A stretch of DNA of 64,000 nucleotides, from assembly GCF_001625305.1 (NCBI RefSeq), contig NW_017804609.1, forward strand, positions 825,910 through 889,909. The letters run 5' to 3'. The stretch comes from Branchiostoma belcheri (taxonomy: Eukaryota > Chordata > Leptocardii > Amphioxiformes > Branchiostomatidae). Made by a program: the position numbers and the translations under genes. How positions within the stretch are numbered: the stretch's first letter is position 1; every line of letters begins with the position of its first letter. Below the pieces are notes generated by a model, which was given only the letters and a program-made list of their open reading frames with translations, did not search any database and was not told the DNA's origin. Below, in pieces: positions 54,555-64,000 of this stretch.

Positions 54555-55700
54555 GTGTTGTATTGTAACCCACTCTGCCGATGGGGGAATGCTCACACAC
54601 AGCTCTCACAATGGGCCATGACAAACGCTTTATCCTGCAAAGCACATAATGCTGTAAGGCCTAGGAGACAAAATGTTGTGTTTCCTTTTTCCCGACTGAC
54701 CCTAGAACATACTGTCGAGCCTAGGATTTATATTGTGTGGACACCTGCAAGGGTCATACTAGTAAAATAATTCAAGCTGATTGACCTTTCCTAGCTCCAT
54801 GATCTGACACCTGAGTCATGAAACATACAATTGGATTTCCAACATTGACATTGAAAATATAAGTGTCCTAATGCAAGCTTTACTTTGCTAGAGATGACCA
54901 AAGTCTAATAAAGAAAAGAAAGAAAAAAAGATAATCCTTGTAATCCACTCTGCCGATGGCTGAATGCTCACATACAGCCCTCACAATGGGCCATGACAAA
55001 CGCTTTATCCTACAAACATCAGGCAGTAGGCCTAGGAAAAAAGTGTTGTGTTTCCTGTTTCCCGACCAATCCTAGAAAAAACACTGCCCGCCCTGTGCTG
55101 TATTGTAACCCACTCTGCCGATGGCTGAATGCTCACACACAGCTTTCACAATGGGCCATGACAAACGCTTTATCCTGCAAAGCACACACATCAGGCAGGC
55201 TTAATGTTGCTATAGGCCTGGGAAACAAAATGTTGTGTTTTCTGTTTTCCAACCGAAACTACAAAAAACTGTGGACTCTAGCCTTTATATTGGGTGGAAG
55301 CTTAAAGCTGCTAGGCCTGGGAAAAAAAATGTTTTGTTTCCTCTTTCCCGACCGACCCTAGAAAAAATTAACCCTAGACTTTATATTGGGTGGACCCCTT
55401 CAAGGGACATATTTTTTGGGGCTGATCAACCTTTCCTAGCTAGCTCCATGATCTGACACCTGAGTGATGAAACATACAATCGATTTTTTCAACATTGACA
55501 TTCTAATTGTAAGTGTCCTCATGCAACTATTACTTAGTTTAACTGCATAGTATAATTTTCACAACAGATGGACAACATCTAATAAAAAGTCTAAAAAAAA
55601 AAAGAAACAACAACAACAAGAAAAATCCCTANNNNNNNNNNNNNNNNNNNNTTTTTACTAGAACTGAAACAGGAAACACCAACATTTTGTTTCCTCGGCC
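54555..55700 (+). mobile_element. Host segment and GGCCTAGG-family MITE repeated three times
   Basis: A ~95-bp host segment (CCACTCTGCCGATGG, AATGCTCACACACAGC, CAATGGGCCATGACAAACGC, TTTATCCTGCAAAGCAC) occurs at about 54571-54655, 54950-55025 and 55110-55215. Each copy is followed directly by the start of a GGCCTAGG MITE of different length: ~280 bp, ~60 bp, then a longer one. An extra MITE start lies at 55314. The last element is interrupted by the N gap and ends near 55700 (AAACACCAACATTTTGTTTC). Confidence 0.8.
55632..55651. other. Assembly gap (20 N)
   Basis: Twenty unknown bases inside the last GGCCTAGG-family element. The repeat structure around it means copy number here may be wrong. 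Confidence 1.
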
Positions 55701-55861
55701 TGATGTTAACATGTGGAGACAGATGATAATAAGGGAAGGCAGAATCATACGTCAGAAAGAAAACATCTGTTCCGAGTCTTAAGTAACGACGCGCAGGCCA
55801 CAAATAAGTAGGGAATGAAGTGGAGACCAATCTGTGTTCCCCGCATAATAGCGGCATTGAG

Positions 55862-56223
55862 GCATAGGAAAAAAATGTTGTGTTTCTTGTTTCAGTCCGG
55901 AAAAAATTAAGAAAAAAGAAAGATTCTGGTTCTGAATCAACTAAAAAATACTCATATTTTGCCCCCAACAGTTGAGAAAAGTCCTTTTCTTTCCTGTTCT
56001 CTACTTTTCCATCTATCAAATTGATGCAGTGGTTTGATTAAAAGTTAAAAATTCATTGTTTTAATATGAACCCAGCCTTTTTTGTTGACTTCATGGCTCC
56101 TATCGCATTTGGGGCTATAATAGGATACCTAGACCTGTTTTTATTTTTTTTTAAATTTTCTCCCTGTCGCTTCATATTTTTTATAAAAAATCCGGGAACC
56201 AACAAATTAAATTGGTATGGCCT
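55862..56223 (+). mobile_element. GGCCTAGG fragment followed by partial GGCCACACC-family MITE
   Basis: AGGCATAGGAAAAAAATGTT at 55860 is a short end of one family. From about 55925, CTCATATTTTGCCCCCAACA, GTTGACTTCATGGCTCCTAT and the right end AACCAACAAATTAAATTGGT are the other. Confidence 0.75.
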
Positions 56224-56409
56224 TAACGTCAGGCTACACACACACCGATTCCCCTGGTAGAAATTAGCAAGCACGAGGAAAACCCGACTGCCCATTAATA
56301 ACCATATCTCCCCGCCACTAATGTCCACCCTCCATCGGAAAAACCATGAACGCCGATATCAAAACGCAGTAATGCTATTTCGAGCGCCGCTCGTCAAACC
56401 CTACATTTG

Positions 56410-56717
56410 CTTAGCCTCTGTAGCAGGCTTATAGAACAGGGGGTTTGGTGGTCTTTGGCTGTTTTCTGATTAGCCTCCGTAGCAGGCTTATAGAACAGGG
56501 GGTTTGGTGGTCTTCGGCTGTTTTCTGATTAGCCTCCGTAGCAGGCTTATAGAACTGGGGGTTTGGTGGTCTTCGGCTGTTTTCTGATTAGCCCAGTTTG
56601 GGCAATTCAACCAGGCAGGCTATGTTGTCTATATGCAATCAGAAATTAGCACATAAAAGCTCCCTAAGACCCTGAAGACCCCCAAAACCCCCAGTTTTTG
56701 GCATGCTATGGAGGCTA
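56410..56717. mobile_element. Asymmetric foldback element with a tripled left arm
   Basis: Three consecutive ~65-bp left arms (TTAGCCTCxGTAGCAGGCTT, ATAGAACxGGGGGTTTGGTG, GTCTTxGGCTGTTTTCTGAT), a short centre (AATTCAACCAGGCAGGCTAT) and one inverted right arm (CAATCAGAAATTAGCACATA, AGACCCCCAAAACCCCCAG). Sister of 36848-37107, which has two left arms. Confidence 0.88.
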
Positions 56718-57189
56718 ACGTTTGCAAACTGTGGTAAATGTAACCTGGCCTATCTACATGTAGCACTGCAACTGCCTGTACCAATACTCCACATTCTAGC
56801 AAGCTGGAGATTACATGTATGTTCAATACATTTGAGCGTGTAACATGTTCAAATTTATCTATTTATTTCATCTCAGGATGGCTGGGTGGCCCCATCCAGC
56901 CTGCAATTATTATAGCTGTTTCCAAGGGGGGCCAGCATGTTACAAGACCAGACATTATACATACATACAGTTAAACAAAGGAGGACAACATACAGTAAAC
57001 ATATTATAATATATAATTTATACAACAAAGTCCATTGTGTCAAAACAAATTCATAGTCCAATACTCAATGTCCTAGCTGCTCCATATTAGTCAAACCAAT
57101 CTTGATAGAAATGCAACCCGAGTGCAAATACCACAAAGGATTTTCCTAGCTGCAGACGTAAATTGAGGCGTAAGTAACACACGTCAGAC

Positions 57190-59210
57190 AGCCAGGCAGC
57201 CTGCCGGGGCGTGGGTGGCAGCAAGTCGTCGTCAAGGCAACGGTTGCCTAGGCAATCGATGTGTCAGCGCCGGGCAGCCGGCTCTCAGACGGGCCGGGGC
57301 TGTCAGTACAGTGCGTGTGTGTGTGAGCACGTCTGACGGAGAATGCCACCCCGCATGCCTTTGCGTGTGTTGCCGGGTGAGATACGCCCAACGGGCAGAT
57401 GAGACGTTCAGAGCTACTGCCGGTACATAGAAGAAAGGCTTGCAACGACTCGGAATTTACAATCAGCAGCACTACCCTAAACTACAGGCAGCACTTCCAA
57501 CCGGGCACGGAGAAGGGAACAACTGTACAGTACTACATGGGATGTCTGCTCCTGAATAGTACAGTCTGACTACCAGCTTGCAACGATTTGGAATAACAAC
57601 CAGGAAAACTACTGCTACAATACAATTCCAGCAGGGCACCCAGCAAGGAACTACAATACTACAACAAGGCAGAGAGAAAGGAACAAAAGTTAACGTGCTA
57701 CATGGTACTACATTGGATGTCTGCTCCTCAATTATAGCACAGTCTGACATACATGTACCGGAGGCTTGCAACGACTTGGAATATCAACTAGCCAGCTGAC
57801 AGCCTGGCACTTAACTACCATACAATTCCAGCAGGCCACCCAGCAAGGAACAACAATACTACAGTGTGGTGTGTTAGCTGGTGTGTTATGCAGAAGGGCG
57901 GTTATACAGCTATACTGATACAGATACAAACAGGGCAGAGAGAAAAGGACAACTTTGAGTTACCGTACTACTGAGAGAATGTCAGCCGGCATGCGTTTGC
58001 ATCCGTGTGAAGCCGGGTGGCGGCCGGGTGAGTGAGTTATGCCGGGCAAGATGAGATGATCAGAAAGAAGACGACGTGTCACGCTTTTCGGGGCGCCGGG
58101 TTGTTGGTTGTTCCGCGGACGGTCGGGGCTATCGAACAGGCCATCACCGTGGGAACGGGAGGACAGAAGAGGAGGAGGAACTTGCGTCGACAAGGAATAC
58201 CAATCAGGCAGCCAGCTGGCAGTGCACGCACAGTACTTCCAACCGGGCAGAGCAGTACTACATGGCTAGGGGAATGTCGCTTCTTCAATAGCTCAGGTTG
58301 ACACAGAGAAGAGAGGCTTGCAACGACTCGGAATAACAATCGGCAACACGGACAGTATAACATCCTCCCAACCAGGCATGGAAAAGGGAACAACAGTGTA
58401 CTACAGAGGGATGTGTGCTCCTGAATAGCAAGGGTTGACACTACAACAAGCTGGCAGTACATGTATAGTACTTCCAACCGTCCATAGAGAAGGGAACAAC
58501 AATGTACTACATGGGATGTCTGCTACTGAATAGCAAGGATTGACATACCGGCTTGCAACGACTTGGAATAACAATCGGCAACAATCTACATGTTCAGTCC
58601 TTCCAACTGGGCAAGGAGAAGGGAAATACTGTACTACAGAAGGATGTCTGCTCCTGAAAAGCACGGTCTGACACCCTGGCTGGGTTGGTGGAAAAAGGAG
58701 TCCAGCATACTGGCTTGCAATGGCTTGGAATAACAATCGGCAACACTAAAGCTTGGCACGTCTACTATACAATTCCAACAGGGCATAGCCAGAGAAGGGA
58801 ACAGCACTGTTTCTACGGGTGAATCTATCTCTCTGAATACCACGGTCTGATGCACATAACAGAGAAGGCAGGCTTGCAACGACTTGGAATATCAACTAGC
58901 GACACTACAGCCTGGCACTATATTACCGGTACTATATAATTCCAGCGGGGCAAACATAAAGGAACAACAATACAACAGTAGGATCATGACGGGGCATGTC
59001 AGTTCCTGAATAGCCTATCCTGACCCTGGCCACCAAAGAGGGAGGCAAGCTCATGACGGATCGGAATACCAATCACCAACACTACAACCCTCTGGCACTC
59101 AGTGCAACATACAGAGAAAGGAACAACAACACTAAGGAAGGATCAGTAAAAGGGAATGTCAGGTCCTGAATAGCCCACCCTGTGACCCGGGTAAGTACTG
59201 TACAGGTACG
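57190..59210 (+). repeat. GC-richer degenerate tandem array, unit about 150-200 bp
   Basis: GGCTTGCAACGACTxGGAAT, AACAATCGGCAACAC, TTCCAACxGGGCAxxGAGAA and GGATGTCTGCTCCTGAATAG recur about nine times. A larger motif (GAGAATGxCAxCCxGCATGC, GCCGGGTGxG) occurs at 57340 and 57975. A LINE tail (GGCGGTTATACAGCTATACT) is inserted at 57875-57935. Open frames on both strands are short and repeat-like. 56718-57190 holds nothing recognised. Confidence 0.7.
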
Positions 59211-59299
59211 TCATGCAACATTATGTAACTGTTACGGGGTAGTAGCTACACAGAGGTAAGTGTAAGCCACCTTGTACATGTACATTTGTATGTTGCTGT

Positions 59300-59590
59300 A
59301 ATATTTTGTCATGTCTTGTCAGCAGGGCAAGCCCTTTGTAACAGCCACTGGCTAGTTGGACTACCCTGGCTGTGAGGGTTGAACAGCCAAACCAATGAAT
59401 AAATTGACAAATAAATACACACATAGACATCATGCAACTTTAACTGTTACAGGGTAGTAGCAGCTGGCTTTACACACACAAATGTCAATCAAGCCATCTA
59501 ATGTAAGTCATCTTATACATGTATGTTGCTATAATGTTTTGGATTGAACAGCCAAACCGATAAATAAATAAAAAATTACACACACACAAG
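59300..59590 (+). mobile_element. Two copies of the AACAGCCAAACC short element
   Basis: CTTGTCAGCAGGGCAAGCCC ... GGGTTGAACAGCCAAACCAA then TGAATAAAT at 59305-59405, and a shorter tail (GATTGAACAGCCAAACCGAT, AAATAAATAA) at 59543-59575. Flanking ATGCAACxTTxxxTAACTGTTAC is duplicated too. Confidence 0.75.
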
Positions 59591-59769
59591 TTAGGGACGC
59601 CTGTCAGATCACGAGCACACTCCCATCTCCACCTGAAATATATTGTGCCGATGAAAGATTAATTTTGTTGGCAACCAGATACTTTTAATTGAGTCGGCGA
59701 GTAAAAACCATTGCTGGGCTCCCTCCCTCGGGATCCATTGATCGGCTGTCCCATTATTATACGGGGGAT

Positions 59770-60219
59770 AAATATCCTCCCTGTGTGAAAGGCTTTGGCG
59801 CAGTCCAGTCTATTAATGTGCAGGGCTGGAAATACTGGGTGCATGTGCACCTTAGTGCACCCAAAATTGGAGCTGTGCAAGCACCCAAATATTTTTGTAG
59901 GTATTTTTGTATATATCAAATGTATAATAGTATACAGGATATTCTTGATATCTAAGTGTCAGAAAAATAATAAAATCTTTGATGTAGTACTAAGTCTTGT
60001 TTAAGATTTTAAGGTTAGCCACCATTCCAGATTCAAGCTCAGATGATGTCAGTAAGATCTGTAATTAGGTTTTGTTTTATATGGTGCACCCAAAAAATTT
60101 TTTGCGCACCTAATTTTTTAGGTTAGGTGTACCAGTGCACTTATTCCCAAAAATGAATTTCCAGCCCTGAATATCCACCGTCTGTAAAAGGCTTTGGCGC
60201 AGTCCGGTCTATTAATGTG
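59770..60219 (+). mobile_element. gtgcaccc MITE between ~50-bp direct repeats
   Basis: The element is 59821-60169 (CAGGGCTGGAAATACTGGGT ... GAATTTCCAGCCCTG), with interior TGTATAATAGTATACAGGAT as in 12716-13055. The flanks 59770-59820 and 60170-60219 are copies of one host segment (AGGCTTTGGCGCAGTCC, TCTATTAATGTG) and touch the element ends. Confidence 0.88.
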
Positions 60220-61560
60220 GAGCTGCCGGCCCTCGGCTTGGCTAAAAGGTGCTGAATCCAATAGATTTGTACCACGGCGGTGCATATTGATCAGGGCCTG
60301 GGCTTGGGGGGAGTGTACGTCTACATGTACATGTAGGAGCCACGGGTACGGACTTTCGGATATACCCGGCCCCTGTAAAAGAGTAGGTCTGTGTGCTTGA
60401 GGGAAGCATGCAATGTAGGAGCCATGGTTACTGACTTTGCCTGGATGCCTGTCTGCCCTACATGTATTGTGAAAGTGTGTATAGCTAGGAAACTCACAGA
60501 CTGAACTGTACCGGATGTTTTCGCCTCGTGTGTGCTGTGCTTGGGGGAGTGCACGTATGTACAACATGTAGGAGCCACGGTTATGGACTTTGGGCTGGAT
60601 GCCTGCTTGCCCCATGTGAGAGTGTAGCGGGGAACTCACAAAGACTGAACTGTATAGATCGGATGTATTCGCCTTGTGTGTGCGTGCTGTGCTTGGGGGA
60701 GCATACATGTACGTTGCAGTGAGGACTTTGTGTGACTGGATGCCTGCCTCGTGTGCAGCTTGGAAAACTCGGAGACTGAACTGTACCGTCTGTATATTCA
60801 CCTCGTGATTACATGTAGATGCTGTGCATTCTGGAACATACGTTGTAGTAAGCACTTTTTGTGACTGGATGCCTGCCTCATGCGGAACTGTGTGTGGGAA
60901 GAACTCACACGCAGATATTGCCAGTGCGTCCAGAGATGCTGGTAATGCTATAGCGTCTGCGATCACTTCGCATGATGAGATCCATTGTACGTTGTAGTGA
61001 CTACACGCACTGGATGCCTGCTCTAAATCTACGTGGAAGTGTTGGAGGTTAATTCTCCCAGACAGACTTAACTGTTACAGTACCGTCTGCATTTAGTTTG
61101 ACGTGTGATTAGAATACCTATGCTTTGAGGAGCTTGTACGTGGTTCCAAAGACTCTTGATGCCTGCTATATGTGAAAGTATTGGAGCTTCTCCCAGACAT
61201 ACTGGACTGTTACTAACAGTAGCGTCTGCAATCGGTGATTAGAATTCCTATGCTAAGAGGACCTTCTACGCCATTGCAAATACTTTCTGCTGGATACATG
61301 CCCATGTGGAACTGTTGGAGGTTTTTCCAGACAGACTGAACTCAAGCGTCTGCATTCGGTTCATGTGATTAGAATTCCCATACTTAAAGAGGCTTGTACA
61401 CTCACTGCAAAGACTCTACACTAGATGCCTGCTCTACATGGAAGTATTGGAAGCTCTCTCAGACTGTACTTGCACTACTGATACAGTAGTGTCTACATTT
61501 GTGTGATTGAATTTCTATGCTAAAAAGACTTTGTGCTGGATATTTGCCCATGTGGATCTG
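60220..61560 (+). repeat. Degenerate tandem array, unit about 130-145 bp
   Basis: TGGATGCCTGCxTxxxGTG, GGxAACTCACAxACTGAACT, GTACCGxxTGTATTCGCCTCGTG-like and GCTGTGCTTGGGGGAGxxxAC motifs recur about nine times. The minus strand stays open for 282 codons (60118-60966) because the periodicity favours it; the peptide is repetitive with no known domain. Confidence 0.75.
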
Positions 61561-61734
61561 TCTGAGGCTCGCTCAAGCGTCAGTATTCACACGGTGTTTC
61601 CCCCTGCATCCTGCCTATTGGCTCGCCTGGACTCTTGCTGCTGCTTCGGATGTTGGATTATGACAAACATGCCGGCGTGCGGGACCTGTCATGTCCTCCC
61701 CTGACTCTGCCAAGCCACACTCAGCTGTGCAGAC

Positions 61735-62420
61735 GGCCTACGGGCAACGACCTACTAGTAGCCGGGTGAGAGTACCAGAGGTTTGGGGTTTGATTCCCAG
61801 AGGCAGAACCATCCATTATCTACATACAACATGCCATTGAGTCTACAGCAGGGTTTTATATACTATAGGAGGAATCTCTCAGCAAGCCAAGCTATACTCA
61901 GCTGTGCAGACAGCCCACAGGCATCGACCTAGCCGGGTGAGACTACCAGAGGTTTGGGGCTCGATTCCCAGAGGCTGAACCATCCATTATCTATATACAA
62001 ACATGAGTCTACAGCATGGTTTATATACTAGGAGGAATGCGTGTGTTGTGCAGACTGCCATCGGCCATTGACCTAGCCGGGTGAGACTACAACCAGAGGT
62101 TTGGGGTTTGATTCCCAGAGGCCGAACCATCCGTTATCATTCTACAAACAAACATGAGTCTATGGCAGCTTAAAGCAGGGTATAGAGAAAGTAACAACAC
62201 TACAGTTGAGGAGCATGAAGTCATCGACCTAGCCGGGTGAGAGTATGAGGTTTGGGGTTCGTTTCCCATTTATTATCTACATACAAAATGATACTACAGC
62301 ATGGTTTATATAGGAGAAATCTCTCAACATGTGTGGAAAGCAGGTAAGAGTACAACCAAAGGTACAGGGTTCTTTTCCTAGAGGCAAAACCATTTGTTAT
62401 CTAGTATATACATACATGAC
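61735..62420 (+). repeat. Array with tRNA B-box-like units, five copies
   Basis: GACCTAGCCGGGTGAGACTA, CAGAGGTTTGGGGTTxGATT and CCCAGAGGCxGAACCATCC recur at about 61749, 61927, 62070, 62226 and 62340, unit ~140-170 bp. GGTTxGATTCCCA is B-box-like; no A box at the right distance was seen with confidence. Confidence 0.75.
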
Positions 62421-62499
62421 TCTACAGCAGGGTTTGCATAGAAGGAGTGCGTGGAAAGCATGACTTAATGCGAGGCGCCCCCAAGCTATCAATCATTCT

Positions 62500-63400
62500 C
62501 CCGTCTCCTTGCCTTATGGTTGCTGGCACGGCCTTTCAAATGCCAGCCGGCGTGTGCTAAGCCCGGTCTCTCTAAAGTCTAATGCACACCACTAGCACTA
62601 CTTCTGGTCGGTTCGAATACGTTGTGTCGGGCCCATTTTTACATGAAACGCCAGGCTGTATACACTGTACATATCAGGCCTTTCAAATGCCAGCCGGGGT
62701 GTGCTATAAGCCTGGTAGCCAGTCCTGTATGTGCTAATATGCATAGTACCACTAGTACTATACTCCAGGCCGGTTTATGAGTGTTGACTTGAGTTGAGGA
62801 GCCCATTTTTACGTGAAACGCCAGGCTGTACACTGAAAATAATGCCGTCTACGGTAAGCTTTCCAACCCTTAGGTCTCCTGTCCTGTGCTAATGTGCTCC
62901 ACTCGTGCCACTCGAGTGTTGAGTTGAGTCAAGCTTGTTTTGCATGTTTGAAGCGTAGACCTAAATGCCGGGCACTCCACCCGGCTTGACGCCCGACTGA
63001 GGTAAGCTTTCGAACCCTTTCAGTCCGGATGTGCTGAGATGTGCTTTTATGAGCATTCGTGTCATCATGTTGACAGTTATGTGTGTGCCCCAGGCTATAG
63101 ATGTCTGTGTGTGTATATATAACTATGCCTGCTTTCTTCATGCTATAGGCTTGGCTGTTAGATGTGTGTGTGTATAACTATGCCTGCTGTCTTCATGCTA
63201 CTGGCTTGGCTGTTATCGTGTGTGTGTATACCTCTAGATCTGCCTGCTCTGTTCATGCTTTTGGTTTGGCTGTTCATGCACTGAAATGTGTTTTTGTTAC
63301 CAGTTGTGTCATCGTGATGACAGTTATGTGAGTGCCCCAGGCTATAGATGTCTGTGTGTGTTAATACCTCTGGTTGCTCTCTTCATGCTATAGGTTTGGC
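62500..63400 (+). repeat. Degenerate tandem units
   Basis: CTTTCAAATGCCAGCCGGxG, TTTTTACxTGAAACGCCAGG, then TGCTATAGGxTTGGCTGTTA and CCCCAGGCTATAGATGTCTG units repeat two to five times each. Confidence 0.7.
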
Positions 63401-63404
63401 TGTT

Positions 63405-63408
63405 ATCG

Positions 63409-63460
<52 letters not shown>

Positions 63461-63530
63461 TGTGAGTGTGTGTGTGTGTGTGAGTGTGTGTGTGTGTGTG
63501 TGCGTGTGTGTGTTTGTCTGTGTGTGTATA
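63405..63530 (+). repeat. (TG)n microsatellite
   Basis: About 120 bases of nearly pure GT dinucleotide with a few GAGTG and CGTG interruptions. Open frames here (VCVCVC, HTHTHT) are artefacts. Confidence 0.98.
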
Positions 63531-63659
63531 CCTCTGTCTGGTCTCTTAGTGCTATAGGCATGGTTGTTATCTTGTGAGCTCTGACGAGGCAAGGCTGGCA
63601 TTGATGTGGGACTGAGCTTCGTGGGCATGATGAGCTGAAGTAGAACTGCTATTATTTTA

Positions 63660-64000
63660 TCTCCATGTATATTTTACAGGGCTTGAAATTCATTTCTGGT
63701 GCACTCAACGTACGAGCCATATCTCAGGTCACAACCCTTTCCCTACACCATTTCTAGCATTGCTAGCTATAGCTACTAGTCTAGTGTAAACTTGTATGTA
63801 CCCTCAGTCTGTAGATTTGAATCTTTTGCCATGGTTATACAACCGGACAGACCATATCTCAGGTCACGCCCCTTCCGGATCCTCTCGGCTTCTATTTCGC
63901 GCTTCCTCCTGAGATAAGGCTGGCGGAACGTGGCACATTTGCCGCGCACTAAAAACCACCATCACCACTTTATCATGTCCGATAGGTTGGGCACAAGGCC
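63660..64000. other. Right edge: partial gtgcaccc MITE end, short duplication
   Basis: CAGGGCTTGAAATTCATTTC then TGGTGCACTCA is one MITE end. CATATCTCAGGTCACxxCCC occurs at 63718 and 63851. From 63880 the sequence is GC-richer, with no supported exon before the window ends. Confidence 0.5.

Noticed and set aside
63405-63530. Val-Cys or His-Thr repeat proteins
   Set aside because: Pure translation of a TG microsatellite.
1-64000. Retroviral, LTR-element or Polinton genes
   Set aside because: I saw no gag, pol, integrase, capsid or envelope-like reading frame and no paired LTRs; mobile elements recognised are LINE ends, SINEs, MITEs and foldbacks.

Overview
The window looks like invertebrate-chordate genomic DNA, most likely amphioxus (Branchiostoma). 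It has a multi-exon animal gene with introns full of small repeats, LINE tails ending in a TATACCGGCTATACAGATA-type motif, many short inverted-repeat elements, and tandem arrays almost everywhere. The species call is inference from repeat style and protein similarity; no search was run.

Genes. (1) From 25677 down to 1306 on the minus strand lie 11 exons of TRRAP, the giant PIKK-family pseudokinase scaffold of the SAGA/STAGA and TIP60/NuA4 acetyltransferase complexes. Every splice junction could be placed and the exons join in phase into 460 codons, covering the end of the FAT region and most of the pseudokinase domain. The last coding exon(s) with FATC lie left of position 1. The N-terminal ~85% of the protein is not in the window. 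(2) At 33127-33849 on the plus strand is an apparently intronless gene for a 240-residue type I membrane protein with one FN3-like domain, resembling the vertebrate FNDC9/FNDC10 group. No other gene could be supported, except one weak candidate exon near 30.9-31.0 kb.

Repeats. 1-25.7 kb: TRRAP exons and introns, with partial copies of several TRRAP exons in the adjacent introns. 25.7-32.5 kb: foldback element, MITEs, LINE 3' end, tandem arrays. 32.9-34.1 kb: the FN3 gene and a hairpin after it. 34-57 kb: tRNA-like arrays, MITEs and about a dozen separate 2-9 copy arrays with units near 100-200 bp. 57-63.6 kb: GC-richer degenerate arrays, ending in a TG microsatellite. A 20-base N gap lies at 55632-55651.

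Most notable points. Partial TRRAP exon copies keep the reading frame and differ from the true exon almost only at synonymous positions. Short TIR elements of two unrelated families sit exactly between ~50-90 bp direct repeats, at four places. More than 38 kb upstream of the first visible TRRAP exon holds no recognisable TRRAP exon but does hold an opposite-strand gene.
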